This document shows, in pieces, positions 44,563 through 55,694 of a DNA stretch of 64,000 nucleotides (the stretch's first letter is position 1; every line of letters begins with the position of its first letter). Made by a program: the position numbers and the translations under genes. Source of the stretch: Lentinus brumalis (taxonomy: Eukaryota; Basidiomycota; Agaricomycetes; Polyporales; Polyporaceae); NCBI GenBank assembly GCA_001792895.1, contig MARA01000015.1:124001-188000 (forward strand). The letters are read 5' to 3'. A model generated the notes under the pieces. That model worked only from the letters and a program-made list of their open reading frames with translations, had not been told where the DNA came from and did no database searches.

Positions 44563-45543
44563 TTACTCTGAGATCTGGCGTATGCAGTGTCAGCCCGAAC
44601 CGGTGAGATGTCGACCGGCGAGCATACCTTCTTATGTGTCCAGCCACCACAACAGCACTTATCCCCGCCCTTGAAGCTTTTCGTGCAGCAGAAGCGCATC
44701 TTCGCGCCGAGCTCCAGGTTCTCACTCAGCTGATCGAGCGGGGGCCGGCATGCCAGCGTCGCCGACGCGTGGTATTCAGAGATGCCGAAGTGCTTGTAGA
44801 ACGGGATGGCCCCGGTGGGGTCGTCGAGCGGGCGGAAGTGCGCGAGGATGATGTACGAGCCGGTACCCCAGAAGCCACTCATGATCTGCTCGCGCGCGGG
44901 CGCCATGTACGCATAGAGCGGGCCCATCTGCGGGGTGTCCTTGTGCACGAAGTCGGACGTTACGAGCTCGAACCTGCGCTCCGGGGGGACGGCTGGGTCG
45001 TCCTTGTACAGCACGTGGACGGCGAGGAAGTGGGTCGCAGACACATTGCCCTGGGTGGCTATGAGCGCGACGTAGCAGGAGAGCGCGGCGTTCATGAGCG
45101 AGTTGTCGTGGAAGCGGACCCACGCGGCCAGGTCCGGCCAGGCATTGGGCGTGCCAGCGATCTCCGCCGCTTTCTTGCAGAGTGCGGTGAAAAACGAGCA
45201 GGTCTGACTGTGACCCGCCTGCCATGCTTCATTCTGGCACTCCTCCGACTGAAACAAGTCGCTCAGTATCCACGCATGCACAGGAGACGTAACGACTCAC
45301 GCAGTACTCGTCCAAGTGGCAATTACCACAGCGGCGAAGCTGGAAGGTGGCGCTCTCCTTGCAGCGTGTCTTCTTGCACTTGTGACATTTTGGGTGCGTG
45401 TGTACCGGCTTGCGGTTGTAGAACCAGCCCTTCCGGCAGTACACATGCTCGCACTTCGAGTGCCCTTGCCGGTTCTCGTGTTCCGGGCCATCCACTTGAT
45501 TGTGCCCGTTCGTGAGCAGCTGAGCTGGCGCACCTGAGCTCAT
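44563..45543 (-). CDS. MYND zinc-finger protein 2
   Basis: Exons 45543..45301, 45248..44628 and 44574..44563 give 291 aa. Introns of 52 and 53 nt are phase 0. N-terminus: CEHVYCRKGWFYNRKPVHTH, CHKC, RCGNC, EYC, then SEECQNEAWQAGHSQTC after the intron, completing the MYND ligands. The middle domain reads AAWVRFHDNSLMNAALSCYV-like DLAAWVRFHDNSLMNAALSC, WGTGSYIILAHFRP and FYKHFGISEYHASATLACR. The Cys-rich tail is KMRFCCTKSFKGGDKCCCGG + WTHKK, and the third exon adds only ISE. I chose the ATG at 45543 because it gives an N-terminus comparable to the paralogs; an upstream ATG at 45615 would add a hydrophobic MILLLLLLF leader. It is head-to-tail with MYND 1. Confidence 0.8.
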
Positions 45544-45846
45544 ATCGCTACGCAGTATCGGAGTTTTGGAACCGTGAAAGTCGGAGCTGAAGAGGAGGAG
45601 GAGAAGGAGGATCATCGAGTCTGCTTCAGCGCAACAACCCCAGATCTTATCGGTTCGGGCTATCCCGGTTATAGGTTCCGGTGAGCCACTCCGCGAGGTT
45701 CATCGCGCAACGTGTGAGGGTGTCGTCGCATGTCCAATCGTCCTGGTATCATGTCGATGTCAACGTGTACCAAGTACTTAGCGTGTACGATCTACGTTAG
45801 CCTAGTCCACATCATCATGGATCTGCATAGACCTAGCTGCCACCTC

Positions 45847-46823
45847 CTATTGCATCTATCCGATCCGTGTCAGTCAACAAATTGTTCGAGAAGCCAGCAA
45901 GGGTCCGACTCACCAGCGCATGCGTCCAGCCGCCGCAACAGCACGTATCATCCTTGTGCAAGCGTCCACAGCAGAAGCGCATCTTCCTTCCGAACGCGAC
46001 GTTCTCCTTGAGCTGGTCCAACGGATCGCGGCAGGCCAGCTTCGCGCGCGCGTGCGACTGGTCAATACCGAAGTACTTGGCGAAGGGAAGGCCGTCCACG
46101 CCGCTCCTGGAGTAGTACGCTGCGTCGTCCGAGCCGAAGCGCGCCATGACGAGGTAGGAGCCGATGCCAGCGTAGTAGCGTCTGTATTCCGTTTTGCCCA
46201 TCATGACAGCGCCCTCCCGACGGGCCTGCACGATCGGGGCGACGTATGCCAATGTGGGATCATCGTCCTGTCGCACGAAGTGGACCCCTCAGATCTCGAA
46301 CTTCTTCCCATCGGGGAGGCAGGACTTGTTCCGGTAAGCGACGGAGAGGAGGAGGAAGTACTTGGCCGCGACGTCGCGGAAGGAGCTGGTGCGCTGGCGC
46401 TCCCGCTCACGCACGTAGCAAGCTACGGTCGCGTTCATGGAGGATGAGTGGTGGTAGCGCACCCATGTCATCAAGCATTACCATGCGCGGGAATCACCAG
46501 AGAGCTCCGCCTCACGGATCCGGACCTCAGAGTAGATCTCACATATATCCTTGTGTCCCTTGTACCAGGCTGCCTTCTGACATTCCGCGGACTGGACATA
46601 AGTCAGTAGCACATCGCAGTAGCAAAGAATAGGTACTCACACAGTACTGCTCCAGGAAACATCTTTTGCAACGCCTAAGCTCCGTATCTGCATTGCTGAA
46701 GCGCGACATCTTGTGGCAGTAGTGGCACTGGCGATGGGTGTGCTGCGGCTCGACGTCATAGAAGAGACCCTTCTGACAATGCGCATGGTTGGCTTTGGGG
46801 GGTGTGCGTATGAGCAGGGTCAT
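45847..46823 (-). pseudogene. MYND zinc-finger protein 3, two nonsense codons
   Basis: The exon structure matches the family: 46823..46641, 46591..45914, and a last exon 45855..45847 adding MQ. The finger is complete (CHYC, RCKRC, QYC, SAECQKAAWYKGHKDIC). The frame meets TAA just after DSRAW (about 46485) and TGA after KKFEI (about 46288). In the same frame it otherwise continues with WVRYHHSSSMNATVACYV, YYAGIGSYLVMARFG, FAKYFGIDQSHARAKLACR and KMRFCCGRLHKDDTCCCGGW. The second stop replaces the Arg seen in paralog 4 (FELRGTHF). There is no frameshift, so the inactivation is recent. The first exon could still make a truncated finger. Confidence 0.8.
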
Positions 46824-47112
46824 GGCGGTAGTGGAAGGAAAGAGTGAAAAGTGAGCAGCAAAATGGCGAGAGCAGAATGAAATCGGAAAACGGAGCGCGA
46901 AAATTGCCGAGTGACATCTGAGCGCTAATTATCTGGCGGTGAGTATGCATCCAAACACGGTTCGGTCGAATTTGAGACCACCGAGAATCAGGGACATAAC
47001 AGAACGTTCATGAAATGTTTCTGAAGTTGACACCGCCATGGGCGCGAGCGTACATAGCTGGGAACTGTCTTTGTAAGTTTTAACCACACCACGCGGGCCA
47101 CACCTAGATCAG

Positions 47113-48149
47113 TCAGTCTACGTCGTCTTTCCGGGTGTTCATTGACCTCGCCGCAGCATCCAGCCGCATCTAGCGACAGGTATCAGTATATGAGCACAAT
47201 CAAAGACACGACAGTGAGCTTACCAGCTCGTGCGTCCAGCCACCACAGCAGCACGTATCGTCCTTCGGCGACCGGCCACAGCAAAAGCGCATCTTCTTGC
47301 CGAACGCGATATTCGCTTGCAGCTGTCCCAACGGAGGACGACACGCCAGCTTCGCGCGCGCATGGTCCCGGTCGACCCCAAAATGCTTGACGAATGGAAT
47401 GCCGTCTTGACCGCTACCAGCGTAGTACGACGGATCGTTCGGCCTGAACCGAGCCACGACGAGGTACGAGCCCGTCCCCGCATACTCCGGTCCGCACTCC
47501 ATCTTCCCCATTTCGATCGCGCCCAACAGACCGACCTGCAGGAACGGAACCATCCCCTGCGACCCAGGATCGTCCCGCTGGATGAAGTGCGTCCCGCGCA
47601 GCTCGAACCTCTGCTCCATCGGCAGGCCCGGGTCCTTGCGGTACGCCACGGAGACCTGCAGAAAGTGGCTCGAGCTGATGTCGCGGAAGCTCGTACCCTT
47701 CCGGGACGCCTGCTGCTCCTTGATGGCACACGCAATGGTCGCGTTCATGAGCGAGGAGTGGTGGTACCGCACCCACTCCATCATGTTCGCCCAGGCCTTG
47801 GGGTCGCCCGAGAGCTCGGTGGCGCGGTCTCGCCCGGTGCGGTAGAACTTGCACGCGTGCTTGTGGCCGTTGTTCCAGGCGGCCTTCTGACATTCAGGGG
47901 ACTGGTAGACAAATCATGAATCCTCAGCAGGGTAAAATTTACAATGAATTGTCTGGCACTCACGCAGTACGCGTCGCAAAAACAACCCGTGCATCGGCGC
48001 AGCTGCGTCCCCGGATCCTTCGTGAAGCGAGCCATCTTGTGGCAGTTATGGCACTGCGAGTGAGTGTGCAGGGGTTCGATGTCGTAGAACAGACCCTTCT
48101 GGCAGTGAGGGTGGTCGCATATCGGTGGCGTCCCTCCTGTGAGGCTCAT
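47113..48149 (-). CDS. MYND zinc-finger protein 4
   Basis: Exons 48149..47964, 47901..47224 and 47169..47113 give 306 aa; the introns (62 and 54 nt) are phase 0. Finger: CDHPHCQKGLFYDIEPLHTH, CHNC, RCTGC, AYC, then SPECQKAAWNNGHKHAC. Middle domain: MMEWVRYHHSSLMNATIACA, YAGTGSYLVVARFRPNDPSY and FVKHFGVDRDHARAKLACR. Tail: KMRFCCGRSPKDDTCCCGGW + THEL, followed by an 18-residue last exon (MRLDAAARSMNTRKDDVD). This is the most complete member and a good reference for the family. It is the fourth consecutive minus-strand copy. Confidence 0.83.
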
Positions 48150-48441
48150 GGTGGTGGTCAGAAAGAAAGAGAGTTTGAGACGATCGCCCCTGGACTGGAC
48201 AATACCCCGGAAATGACCGGCGCGGAAGCGTTGGATTGGCGCTCCAGAAAGGCGCTTAGACCTAGGCCCACGACTCATGCTCTCCGGGCTCCGCGTCAGT
48301 CGGTTTCATACGAGGGCTTGCTTTCCATCCAACGAGTCACCAGGAGGCTGGCAGAAAGCAAATAAGTGAGTGTACATTATATGGATTACAAGTACAGTAT
48401 CAAGTTGTCACCAAAGGGAGCCACCGCCACACGGTCCACGC
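48150..48441. other. Spacer between MYND 4 and the protease
   Basis: Divides the MYND 4 promoter side from the 3' end of the aspartic protease gene. No feature beyond possible terminator sequence. Confidence 0.3.
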
Positions 48442-50674
48442 TCACTTCCCGCTGTCGTATGGCGTCGAGTAGAACGGATCTTCAGCTGCTGTCTCAGCCA
48501 TCGGCACGGTCCTACGACGGGACCCCTTCAGCGGGCGATAGCCATTGTTAGGCCGGATGCTCTTGATGAACAACCCGATCACGATGATCAGCAGCACCAA
48601 GACCGCCCCGAGCAACCCCAGGCCGATGTACGAGTTCCGCATGAGCCCCGACAGCTCGGTTCTCCCGGCAGGCGAGGAAGCGGAGTCCTCCGCAAGCGCA
48701 CCGGACAGGGCGGCGTGCGTAGCAGTGGCTGCCGAAGCGTCGCTCGCGGATACCACCGTGGTGTGCTTCTCGCTGTCGGCCGCAGTGACGCTGGCCGTTG
48801 CCAGAGGGCCGGAGTAGGACTGTGCATGGCTGGGTGTTGCGCGAGGAAGGCCGGACGTCGAGGTGTAGTCGGATTCGTAGGCGACGAGGCGGGCAAGCAG
48901 CAGAGAGTCGGCTTCCGCCCACGCCTTCTCCGGGTCGATGATCTGTTGAAGTAAGCGGTGAGCAACAAGATATAGCGCATGTTAAAATCACCATATGGTT
49001 GAAAACGTACGCTGAGCAGCTGGGTTGCTGGGTGGGCGCGGATATCGCTAGAGTTGCCATAGTTGTAGACTTGGTAGACGTTCCCGAGGAACGCCGAACC
49101 AAGGAGCCAGTCTACGAAGCGCCAGTCAGCGCCTGAGATGGACGCATTGTTCGGGCAGGACGTACCTGCCGCTGGCACGTCACCGCCAGTGATGGATCCG
49201 ACACAGGTGAAGGTGCTGTCGTCGTTCATGACAAGCTCGATTGCGTCAATGGGATGTATAGGGTACTTGGTACCGCTACGCACGCAACGTGAGTAACTCT
49301 GCACACGGGCTCTGCTCATTAACGCACCTGAATGAGAACGTGAGGTTGAGCTTTGTGTTGCAAGGAACCGAATACGCGACGATCGTTCCGGTGGGGTCAA
49401 CGGGGACTAGTGCCGCACCAGCAATATCCTTATAGATAGCATGCACGTAGTAATCAGGCCCGCGCACTGACACGGTGCGACGGTCAGAATGCACCATTTT
49501 GATTGCTGACGGAAGCGAACTCACTGAAAGCGGTCCCGGTGTCAAATGTGACGACCGTGTTGTCCTTCGGAACATGTATTCCATTCTTCTCGAACAGGTC
49601 CGTGATATTCGAGTGCCCGCTGATGAGGCGACCGTTGACATACACGCCGTCCATGTAGGTCGTCCAGTCAGCGGCAGTAGGACTGTCAAAACGCGGGGCG
49701 TCCAGAACTGCTGTCATGTTCGAGAGGACTTCGGCTGTGTATAAATAATCAGCTCAATGTCGATGAGATCGAGTATATAGACGTACATATGGTCAGGACG
49801 CCTCCATTCGTGATGCCGACCTCGGACCGGGACATGAGCCAGGCGGTGTAATTCGGGAGGTCGTGCTCGTGCTCGAACAACTAGCAAAGCTTCGCGTCGG
49901 ATCAAGTGTAGGAGGAGATAAAAGAGCGCCACCGACGTTGTACAATATAGCCCTGCCATTCTCCTCGTAGCTGGTGCTCTGTAGCAACCCATAGATTTGT
50001 GAAGCAGCCGTTCTAAGATGTGCCCTCAGGACGTGCTTGAGCAACAGCAACAGAGACTAGGGCTTACCCTCCGAGGCCGATGAGACCGCTGTAGAGCTGT
50101 GCGTTGGGGGAGGCGTTATAGCTAACGGCTTCAGTACAAATTGTCAGCATGTATTCGAACGGAGCGGGACCCGGAGACGTACTTATGGCTTGATTCTTGA
50201 TGGCGTATGGGCCTAAGCTGACATCTGCCAATACAACGGGACCGGTCGAAGTAGAACCGTCTCTGTGTGACGTCAGCCATGTAGTACACGGAGAGATCCA
50301 ACGAGTACTCACACATAAGTAGTAGACGAGTTGATCCCCGTCTGGATGAGGTTAGGAGGCACGATACCGCCAATCGCCAGCGGGTCGATCCACGTGTCCG
50401 AGCTCCCAGTGTCCAGAATCACAAAGTCCCTGGTCAACTAAATCACACATAGTGTTTGCCTGATGGCGCATACCTGGTACGGGACGCCGTTGACGTAGAT
50501 GGTCGCGGTGTACTCGTCGTTCGCCGCATGGGAGAAGCCAAAGCCCTCCGCGCTCCCATTGCGCGACACAGACACTGGGTAGCTGGTTGAAGCTCACCTC
50601 TCCGCAAAACTATCAGTAGTGGCCGATGAAGCGAGTAACGCGAAGCCTAGAAGGGATGCGAGACGCAAAATCAT
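48442..50674 (-). CDS. A1-family aspartic protease with C-terminal membrane anchor
   Basis: Starts MILRLASLLGFALLASSATT (signal peptide). Then SRNGSAEGFGFSHAANDEYT, ATIYVNGVPYQ and the first catalytic motif VILDTGSSDTWI are read across a short intron (GTATGC...TTTAG). The flap is YVDGSTSTGPVV, completed by a phase-2 intron, and GLIGLGG and the second catalytic motif FDTGTAFS follow. Toward the C-terminus come YSVPCNTKLNLTFSF, CVGSITGGD, GSAFLGNVYQVYNYG, a Ser/Ala/Thr-rich stalk, one transmembrane helix (IGLGLLGAVLVLLIIVIGLF) and a short basic tail to 48442. About ten exons. These features fit a yapsin-like pepsin at the cell surface. A TGA occurs in frame after residue 26 (FAER, about 50597) with no intron to remove it, so this allele may be impaired or the base miscalled. 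The flap Gly of YGDGS is Val here. Confidence 0.75.
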
Positions 50675-51618
50675 GGTCTCCCGGAAGGTCGAAAGAGTGG
50701 CGGAATCAAAGAGAAAAGAATGTAGGGAAGGAAGAGGGACGAACATCAGGGAATTCTCCCCCTGCAAATGAGCGAAATATTAGCGAAATTCACGATATAA
50801 GATGGATAATGAACCTGCTCAAGTTCTCATTGATATATACTGTACATATACACATGCCACCTAACGGAACAAGTGAAGCACAACATTCGAAGAGCTGGAG
50901 AGCTGCTACGGCTCGGAGGAAGCGATTGCTGGCTGCAGGAACGCGGGCGCCTGCCGCCTTTTCGGGTAGGTACGTAGGCGCTTCAGCCTTCGTGACCTCT
51001 GACTTCCTTCCGCCACCGCTACATACTACTACTACAACATCGGTATACCCATCCCTCGTCCCGCTTCTGTGCTCTTTGTCTCGCATATTCTGCGCTGTTT
51101 TTTTGGCATCATCATCACTTGGGCACTGCGTACTCCGGAGTTGGCTTGCTTCGGGGATCAGTTCGGACGCGCTGGCTCTCAAGTGGAGAGTTGTCAGGAG
51201 GAAGAGTTGAAGATCTGACTATCCGGTAAGTTACCTGCTAGTTTTCGTCTGCTTTTCCATGTCACAAGCCATGATCTCACAAGGGGCAACCGCAGAACTT
51301 CAATGGGCCCGCTGCAAAGCTTGGACGACAATCCTCCTCCTCCCATTCTCATATTCGCCCATCACAACGTTCAGCGTTGTGTTGCTCCCTTCTTACCGGC
51401 CCGGCTTTAGGACCAGTCGAGTATGAATGGCAGCGAGTGCTGCCAGGCCTCGACCGCTCTGCGAATCGACTCGACCAACTCCACACCGTGCCAGCCCCCG
51501 GCCAGCCTTGGCCCATCGTCACTCGTGCGTAAGCTCCGCCCGGCGGACGCTCTCGGCTATGCTTCCGTCAGGTTTGCATATATACACGCAGGTGCGCACC
51601 TCTCGCGATCGTTGCCGC
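50675..51618. other. Spacer upstream of the protease gene
   Basis: No supported gene; contains the protease promoter side and a purine-rich GAAGGAAGAGG stretch. Confidence 0.3.
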
Positions 51619-51726
51619 CCTCTCGCCTCACTCGCCTCCTTCCGTCCTCTCGCCTCACTCGCGTCCTTCCGCCCTCTTGCCTCACTCACGTCCTTCCGCC
51701 CTCTCGCCTCACTCGCCTCCTTGCCG
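51619..51726. repeat. 27-bp minisatellite, four units
   Basis: Units start at 51619, 51646, 51673 and 51700 (CCTCTCGCCTCACTCGCCTC + CTTCCGC) with few substitutions. Because 27 is divisible by three, the enclosing plus-strand frame (51423-51863) shows a PSRLTRLLP peptide repeat, but nothing else supports a gene there. Confidence 0.9.
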
Positions 51727-53593
51727 TTTCGGCTCTTTGGGGCATCCATCACAGTTGCGTTGTGGTACGTCCTTGTTTGTACGACTTCGGACCGAGGAAT
51801 CTCTGTCTTACTTATGCTCATGCTGTCATCCTCTCGGGACCGTCGTTCGCTGGCGACAGCTGATTCACTTGTGCTCTCCGACGGCGACTCGCCGTATATT
51901 GTGTGCCTTTTGCTGGTACTGTCTGTCGTCTAAGTATCATGCTCTGCGCTCCCTACCTTACATCCTCTTGTGGCTTCCCGTCTCCCTTCGGTTGCCGCTG
52001 TTGGTGCCTCGGATCTGATTTGCTTCGGTGACGTCCGTTCGCTCGTCCTTCATACCTATTGTCTCCTATCATGCGTCAATGTGGGCTGCGGCGTCGTTTA
52101 CCCCGATATAATCTGTTGTACGTCATCACGGTCTCCTGCCTTCTCCTGCATCTGTAGCATGTATCGTTGTTGTACTACAGTGTCGTTCATTCAATACACT
52201 AATGCTTACTGTGTCGCATTGAGATCTGCTGAATTATGAGCGCACATGTCAATGGTTTTCAGGATACTAATCGTTGCTAATCGTACTTGCTAATCGCTCG
52301 TTAATCTAGTAAATTAACAAAGGACTAAGGTAAACATGGCACATCTGCGAGTCCTCCTTATTCACGCTCATATTCGCTCATTAGTGTGATTTCGCAGGTG
52401 GAGAATTTCCTGATGAAAGGGCGGGGAAGCACATCGCAGAGGAAGCCGAGCTATGTATACCACACGGAAAATCCTCTGCACGTCGTGGCGGCCTTCAGCC
52501 GCATGCCTAGAACCGGATTGCAGTGATTGATCATTCGGATAAGTGGAGACGACTATTGAGGAGAGCGTGCGTTTGAGGCAAAGTCTAGGAGTGAAAGCTG
52601 TGAAAACGGCTAAGGAGGGATCAATAGTCGGCAGGTAGCTACTAGCATTCAGTCAGAGACCAATAGCTCGCTGCGCAGTCAAGCACAACGCACGCAATGC
52701 TGAATGTGTGTCGAGTAGAACATGTTTCATGCAAGAGGAATGGTGTGTGTGATGTTTCTTTGTACAGACTATGGAACTTCTTGAAGTACAGGATACTTAG
52801 TACGATGTCCTGCTGGCGCTACTTTCTGAACATGATCCAAGATCGTGTGTGTGATCCAAGTTCAGTTCATACATGATCACAAGACATCCAGAGCGCGATC
52901 TATAGAAAGTAGGCTTGCCTGAGCATCTGTACTGAATATGTGCAGGGCAAGGTGGTTTCGAAGTTCGAAGTTTAGGCGCTTAACCGAGGTTGGAGGTGGT
53001 GGGAGGCTGCTCTGGCTCAGAACACGCTCTCCTGCGCACGTACCTCTCGAAAACTCCTCATGCGTACTCTATACAGCATGGCACTACTTGATGGGTTATT
53101 TTGAATGGACTCTCATAGGATGCAAGGGACAAATACCCGCTGGATTGTTTCAATACCAAATATAGGTGCGCCGCGTAGAATTTGTACATGTTTGTTCCGG
53201 GGAAGTGTCAACGCGAGGGCTCTAACCGGGGATGCTCGCTTCGCTCGCAATAACAGAGACAAGGTACGGGGTCGTACGGATACGACGCCATCAGCAACGG
53301 TAGGGGATCTTCGGGTTTGGTGTGATTGGGGCTACGAGCTCGACTAGGTAGCCAGTTGGCCGGGGACGTTGGGAAATTTGTATTGAAATCGGGCTGTCAA
53401 TGACACATACCTACTCGCCTCAGCACGTTAAACCACTTGTCACGGTGTTATACTGGTACTTACAGTGGGCATTGCAGTTGCGGGTGACGTCTGACTCCTG
53501 AGAGATATGTAGACAGTTTTATCGACTAAGCATCCCGTTTTTGGAGTATATTAGAAGGAATCTATAGGACAAAGCCATGTGCGGTCGAACCTG
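51727..53593. other. Gene-poor region, relatively AT-rich
   Basis: Nearly 1.9 kb with no supported gene. The 52.2-52.9 kb part has lower GC and few open frames. GATCCAAG occurs twice near 52.84 kb. Confidence 0.4.
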
Positions 53594-53627
53594 GTGAGGA
53601 GGAGGAGGAGGAGGAGGAGGAGGAGGC
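53594..53627. repeat. (GAG)n microsatellite
   Basis: About ten perfect GAG triplets at 53596-53626. Not inside any supported gene. Confidence 0.9.
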
Positions 53628-54094
53628 ACCGCGTGAAACTGCAGATCTTGAGTTGCGATAATTCGCGCGGGACAAGCGAGTTGCGAGCGTGTTCCAAGCA
53701 AGTTTGGGCTAGATTCAGCTGAAGCCAGAATGTGAGTGAATTAACTAGACTCCACGTAAGTTACGTACGAGTTTCGACCTCGTCGCTGGCGAATTGCGGT
53801 CGACCTGGAACACGAGTGATGTCCAAGACGGTGCGGCTTGCCCGATGGTAATTACATAATCATCTGTGGGCGCTTGCCGCCATGAAGGGCAAATCCTTCG
53901 ACTTGCTTGCGCCCTGCACGCGGGCCACGACGTCGCTCGAGCTTCGAATGATAAAACTACCGCTGTTGCTTCCTCGCACATCTAGTACGGACAGTTCTCT
54001 GGTAACATACGATGCGTACAAAGGCAAGGATCCCGGGGTTGCGATGAGCATGCGCTGCCCGAGACTCTCCTCCTCCCTTCCTCGCGCTGTCGCC
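53628..54094. other. Upstream region of the gene at 54095
   Basis: The plus-strand frame stays open upstream to 53882, which would add MKGKSFDLLAPCTRATT and more. I regard this as 5' untranslated because it lacks the composition of the downstream protein. Confidence 0.4.
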
Positions 54095-55692
54095 ATGCCC
54101 CAAGTCACAGTGCCCGGTGTCCCGAACGCGAACGTGCAACGCCTCAACGCGGTTGTTGCGCATCTCGAGCAGCTGGAGCGCAAGTTTGATCAATACCGGG
54201 AGAACACCAATATCGCAATACGCGTGCTCAAGGAGGAAACCCGGGGCCTGCACGCGGAGTTGAACATCACAAACACTCGGATCGCATTCTTGGAGGAGCT
54301 GCTGGAAGTCGAGGAGGAAGGCGGCCACGCAGAGGCCGACGGGACGGACGGTGGTGAGGCTGGGAGGGCTGTAGGAGGCGGCGCGGGGACAGCAGCAGGA
54401 GCAGAGCAAGTCGAGGACGCCGGCGACGCTGTTGCAGTAAGCAAGCAGCTTGCGAGTTCCAAGCCTATCAAGGTAAGTACACGACAGACACGCACCAGGA
54501 TCATAGATGAACTTACACCATTACAGGATGTTGTCTACAAGGCCTTCGCGAAGCAGCTCGGTGTTGAGACCCTTGATAAGGGTGTCCTTCCGAAGTATCC
54601 TGGGCCGCACGAAGCGCGCGCGAAGGATCCGGCGACGGGCGAGGAACTCTTGCGCCTGAATTGGTACAAGCCTGCGAAGCATGCGAAGCATGCCGACAAC
54701 ACCGCTGGACTGCAGCGCGTGTTCAATGCTGTCAAGGCGACCGGTTCTGAACTTGTCCCCGACGCTACTGAGCCGCTCGCGAAGCTCCTGGACGCGCATC
54801 TCAAGGAGCGCATCATGAACAAGTTCCAGTACCTGGCCACCCGATACAAAGGTCAGCACGGCAAGACCCCTTCTGCACCAGCACGTACCGTGGGAGATGC
54901 TGAAGAAGCCGGATTCGGAGATGACGAGGAGGAAGAGGAGGAGGAAGACGCCTCTGAAGCAGGCGTTGATCGGGGCGTGCTGCGCTCAAGGAAGAAGAAG
55001 GTAAGTCAGCATTAGTGGGCGCACATAGGACGCACTAACCCTGTTCCATCCCAGAAATGTGAACAGCGCCAACACAAGCGTGTCGGTACGCAATATGCAG
55101 ATGCCATGTACGACGCTGCGTTCCAGGTGAACGCCATGTCGGATGATGAGGACGAGTATCCAGACGGACAAGTTCCTGCCGGCAAGCCGACTCGCTACTG
55201 CAGCCGAGTGCCGGACTGGCGCAGTCAGCAGGTGCGCATAGTGTGGCGCACGTACAATGCTTGAAGAGAGCTGACCGATTGCCATAGCTGCAGGACGTGT
55301 ATACCGCCGTCGATGCCAGACCAGACACGAAGCCTGACCGAGCCGCCCAGATGCGTGAACGTTTCCACGGAGAGCCTAAGACGAACGCGAAGCCGCCGAA
55401 GGCCAAGGTGTTGAAGAATCGGGTGCGGGTGTGGATGATCCGCCCAGAGCTGCTGGAGGACGGGAAGAACGCGGATTGGTTGGAGGAGCGTCGTGTTGCG
55501 CGGAACGGGATTGCATGGGGTGATGCGGAGGATCCAGTGGAGGAGGAGCCGGCCAAGAGGAAGGAGAGTACTCAAGGAGGGCGCAAGGTCAAACGTGTAC
55601 GCGTTGATACGTCGGGGGTGGATGCTGCGCGCGTGCGAGTCTCGGAGATCACGAACGGTATCGATCCGGAGCTGATCTTCATGCAGCTGTAG
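54095..55692 (+). CDS. Conserved hypothetical protein, coiled-coil and acidic regions
   Basis: Exons 54095..54472, 54527..55000, 55055..55231 and 55288..55692 give 477 aa; all three introns (54, 54 and 56 nt) are phase 0. Residues about 10-75 form a coiled coil (VVAHLEQLERKFDQYRENTN, RVLKEETRGLHAELN, RIAFLEELLEVEEEG). A Gly/Ala/Asp-rich linker follows, then a globular part (KAFAKQLGVETLDKGVLPKY, ELLRLNWYKPAKHAKHADNT, LKERIMNKFQYLATRYK), an acidic DDEEEEEEED, basic RSRKKK, VPDWRSQQ, and a basic C-terminal KRKESTQGGRKVKRVRV. The charge pattern suggests a nuclear protein. I recognise no named domain. The stop at 55692 lies 2 bp from the stop of the convergent gene on the minus strand. Confidence 0.75.
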
Positions 55693-55694
55693 GC

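Noticed and set aside
51423..51933. Overlapping plus-strand frames with PSRLTRLLP repeats
   Set aside because: The repeat peptide comes from the 27-bp minisatellite; no conserved flanks, and two frames are equally open.
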